From Chitinophagales bacterium (GTDB lineage: Bacteria > Bacteroidota > Bacteroidia > Chitinophagales > Chitinophagaceae), in NCBI GenBank assembly GCA_013297585.1, contig JAAFHG010000158.1, positions 1 through 7,844 of the forward strand: DNA of 7,844 bases, written 5' to 3'. The notes below the pieces were generated by a model, which saw only the letters and a list, made by a program, of their open reading frames with translations, ran no database searches and was not told where the DNA came from. Every line of letters starts with the position of its first letter. The first letter of the stretch is position 1. The translations under genes were made by a program, and so were the position numbers. This document shows positions 5,631-7,844 of this stretch, piece by piece.

Positions 5631-7844
5631 TTACAGTGAAGCATTGATACCTAGAGAAATGGTTCTCAAAGTTGGGTAATTTGCAAAGTTTGACGTGTAA
5701 GGGTCTTTGTACTTAAATGGATTGATAATTGTCCATAAATTAGTACCTGTTAAAAAGGCTCTCAATTCAGGAATTTTTAATTTTTCTGAAATTGATTTTG
5801 GCATTGTGTAAGACAATGTCATGTTGTTAATTCTTCCTTGTGAACCGTTAACAGCCCAAAATGTTGAATTTTCTCTTGCAAGTGGCGCATCTGCTCGTGG
5901 GTATTTAGCATTGGGATTGCTAGGTGTCCAATGGTCTGTCCAAAACGCAGGTGCATTTTGAGTGGTAGTTGGTACTTTTCTTGCTTCTGTATCATAAAAT
6001 TTCTTGCCCCCAATACTTAACTGAATATTGGTATTTAGTTTGAAATTTTTATAGGCTACGCCAAGTGTAATACCAAAGCCAATAACTGTAGTTGTTCTAT
6101 TGTACATTGTTGTGATGTCAAAATCATTAATTTGGCCATCACCATTAATGTCTTCAAAATCCATAAAGCCAACTTGTGGTTTTGCACCACCAATTTTATA
6201 GTTTGGATTTTTGGCTAAAATTGCATCTACCTCGTCTTGTGTTCTTATAAGGCCTTTAGAAATATAGCCATAGTTGCTGCTATTATATTTTTGAGGGTTA
6301 CGTCCTACTTGAATGCCAAGCTGATCTGTACCATAAGTACCTAAGAAATTGGTATTATAATAAGTTTGTAATAACATACTATTAGAAAAACCAAAGTTCA
6401 CATCAACATTAAAGCCCCAATCTTTATTAATTCTATCTCTATAGCCTATTGAAAACTCAGAGCCCCAAGAAATAGATCTACCATAGTTAACCACCGCGGC
6501 ACTAGCACCAAAAGTAGCTGGTAAGGCACTAGATGTTAATTGATCAAAGCCATCGTAGTTATACCTATTATAAAAATCTACACCTACTGTTAATTTATTT
6601 TTAAGCGCAGTTACATCAAAACCAACATTAAATGTTCTTGCTTTTTCCCAAGTAATATATGGATTAGGATATACAGATGGATCTAAACCATTTGTAGAAG
6701 TAGAGCCGATAAGTGCACCTGTAGTTGTACCAAAACGAGACTCCCAAAGACGATTACTTACCCTGTCTTCACCCACCAAACCGTAGTTGGCACGAATTTT
6801 CATTAAATCAATAAATCTAATATTATCTCTAAAGAAATTTTCATCACTAATTTTCCATGACAAACCTACTGTTGGAAAAATACCCCATCTAGAATTTGGT
6901 GGAAAGTTTGAGGATGCATCTGCCCTAGCAATAACTTCTAATGAGTATTTGCCTTTTAAATTGTAATTAAGCCTACCTAAATATGAACGTTTAGCCGTTT
7001 CTGTTACAGCTGGGTTTCTAATGGTTTGTCCAGCGTTATTAAATGCCCAAAACTCATCTACACCAGCAATAGTTTGACCATTTTTGTAGAAGAACACATT
7101 TTCAGATGAACCTTCAGATTGGTCGGCTGCTAAGAAGATATCGAAATCTGAATTTTTGAATTTTTTAGCGTAACCAATAGAACCAATAATTTGATAGCTA
7201 CCAGTTCTTGTAGTACTCTGACCAAGTTGATCTGAATTACTGATAGTTACTATTGAAGCAACTGTGTTAGAAAATAGCAAATTATTTTGACCTCTCATTA
7301 CAAAGTTATAAGCTTTATAAGGTGGGTAATATTCTCTATGATTAGCATTTCTATTGTTTTGTCCAAATTGAACCTTAGCGAAGAAACCCTTTAAAAACTC
7401 TGGTTTGTACTCTAATGTCGCATTTAAGTTAATGCTTTGAGATTTCTGCCATTTGTAGTTGTTAGAATTAGCTAATGCTACAGGGCTCCAAGCACCTGGA
7501 GGATTAGGGCCGTTCCATCTTACAGGTAACCCATTTATTTCTAAAGGTACCCATTGAGGAGTTAAAAACAATGCTCTGATAGATAGATCATCTGTTTCAT
7601 CACTTGCGCCTTTTAAAGTATGTCTTTCATCTCTTGAATAGTCTGTAGACATGGTAAGGTTTGCCGTTATTTCGTTAGTAATTTTAGCATTCATACCAGC
7701 ACGTAGGCCATATTTATTCAAAGTAATTTCACCAAAATTGCCTTTTTCGTTGTACACGTTACCACCACCAAAAAATGTAATTCTTTCATTGCCACCACTC
7801 ACATTAACCGTGTGTCTAGTTACAACACCAGCATTCCAAAGTTT
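5631..7844 (-). CDS. susC-like: SusC/RagA-family TonB-dependent transporter, C-terminal ~737 residues (5' end beyond the right edge)
   Basis: SusC proteins are outer-membrane beta-barrels that import oligosaccharides using TonB-transmitted energy. The reading frame is open to the last base (the codon 7844-7842 is AAA), so the visible GTG at 7802 is internal and is not the start. Family members are about 1000 residues; missing here are the signal peptide, the carboxypeptidase-D-like domain, the TonB box and most of the plug. The visible part starts near the plug-barrel junction with VNVSGGNERITFFGGGNVYN (7830-7740 region). Barrel signatures follow: YNLKGKYSLEVIARADASS (about 6905-6965), SRWGIFPTVGLSWKIS (about 6850-6895), ITWEKARTFNVGFD (about 6615-6660), the conserved loop DINGDGQINDFD (about 6119-6155) with calcium-type D-x-N-x-D-G spacing, and the terminal strand TISLGINASL. 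The stop is at 5631-5633, 18 bases before susD. The order and spacing with SusD make a functional SusCD pair very likely; pectic substrate is inferred. Confidence 0.95.
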   Translation of the reverse strand, partial: KLWNAGVVTRHTVNVSGGNERITFFGGGNVYNEKGNFGEITLNKYGLRAGMNAKITNEITANLTMSTDYSRDERHTLKGASDETDDLSIRALFLTPQWVPLEINGLPVRWNGPNPPGAWSPVALANSNNYKWQKSQSINLNATLEYKPEFLKGFFAKVQFGQNNRNANHREYYPPYKAYNFVMRGQNNLLFSNTVASIVTISNSDQLGQSTTRTGSYQIIGSIGYAKKFKNSDFDIFLAADQSEGSSENVFFYKNGQTIAGVDEFWAFNNAGQTIRNPAVTETAKRSYLGRLNYNLKGKYSLEVIARADASSNFPPNSRWGIFPTVGLSWKISDENFFRDNIRFIDLMKIRANYGLVGEDRVSNRLWESRFGTTTGALIGSTSTNGLDPSVYPNPYITWEKARTFNVGFDVTALKNKLTVGVDFYNRYNYDGFDQLTSSALPATFGASAAVVNYGRSISWGSEFSIGYRDRINKDWGFNVDVNFGFSNSMLLQTYYNTNFLGTYGTDQLGIQVGRNPQKYNSSNYGYISKGLIRTQDEVDAILAKNPNYKIGGAKPQVGFMDFEDINGDGQINDFDITTMYNRTTTVIGFGITLGVAYKNFKLNTNIQLSIGGKKFYDTEARKVPTTTQNAPAFWTDHWTPSNPNAKYPRADAPLARENSTFWAVNGSQGRINNMTLSYTMPKSISEKLKIPELRAFLTGTNLWTIINPFKYKDPYTSNFANYPTLRTISLGINASL

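Larger units (their letters stand above)
1087..7844 (-). other. Pectin-type polysaccharide utilization locus, probable single transcription unit (right end cut)
   Basis: Four minus-strand genes follow each other: SusC, SusD, an unknown lipoprotein and a PL1 pectate lyase. The gaps between them are 18, 21 and 59 bases, and an intrinsic terminator follows the last. No terminator-like hairpin is seen in the gaps, so co-transcription from a promoter beyond the right edge is the simplest reading. A SusCD pair followed by an extra surface lipoprotein and an enzyme is the classic order of a Bacteroidota PUL. The lyase points to pectin (polygalacturonate backbone) as the target. No regulator (hybrid two-component system, ECF sigma/anti-sigma or AraC) lies inside the window. 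Confidence 0.8.

Noticed and set aside
5819..6013. Open frame of 64 codons on the minus strand
   Set aside because: It is an out-of-frame overlap inside susC, whose frame carries clear TonB-barrel motifs.
7800..7802. GTG as a start of the SusC-like gene
   Set aside because: The frame is open upstream to the window edge, the upstream residues fit the family, and the protein would lack its signal peptide and plug.
1..7844. CRISPR array, tRNA/rRNA, insertion sequence or phage gene
   Set aside because: No regularly spaced repeats, cloverleaf sequence, transposase motif or structural phage protein was seen on either strand.

Overview
The window looks like part of a polysaccharide utilization locus (PUL) from a low-GC member of the Bacteroidota, plausibly a Chitinophagaceae-like soil or freshwater bacterium. 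The family-level guess is inference. Evidence for the phylum is an adjacent SusC/SusD pair, abundant lipoprotein and signal-peptide genes, start codons preceded by A/T-rich leaders without Shine-Dalgarno sequences, and an 18-bp intergenic palindrome of a kind I recall being common in this phylum. All five protein genes lie on the minus strand, so transcription runs from right to left.

Layout in the direction of transcription: (1) 7844-5631, the C-terminal ~737 residues of a SusC-family TonB-dependent outer-membrane transporter, whose 5' end lies beyond the right edge; (2) 5612-3789, its SusD-family surface glycan-binding lipoprotein, complete; (3) 3767-2865, a 300-residue lipoprotein of unrecognised family with a SusE/SGBP-like layout; (4) 2805-1153, a secreted PL1-type pectate lyase with a C-terminal calcium-loop tail; (5) a strong intrinsic terminator at 1134-1087; (6) a structured intergenic stretch (875-1086) with an 18-bp palindrome and a second inverted repeat; (7) 874-1, the N-terminal 291 residues of a secreted protein that begins like a pectate-lyase-superfamily (right-handed beta-helix) enzyme and runs off the left edge.

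The first four genes are separated by only 18, 21 and 59 bases and probably form one transcription unit that ends at the terminator. The inferred logic is that the pectate lyase cuts (homo)galacturonan-type pectin outside the cell or at the surface. SusD and possibly the unknown lipoprotein then capture the oligosaccharides, and SusC imports them with TonB energy. The partial beta-helix gene follows the terminator and may be a second carbohydrate-active enzyme of the same locus with its own promoter.

No RNA genes, CRISPR arrays, insertion sequences or phage genes are visible. The system type is well known. The least explained parts are the unrecognised lipoprotein, the intergenic repeats, the variant active-site context of the lyase and the beta-helix protein.
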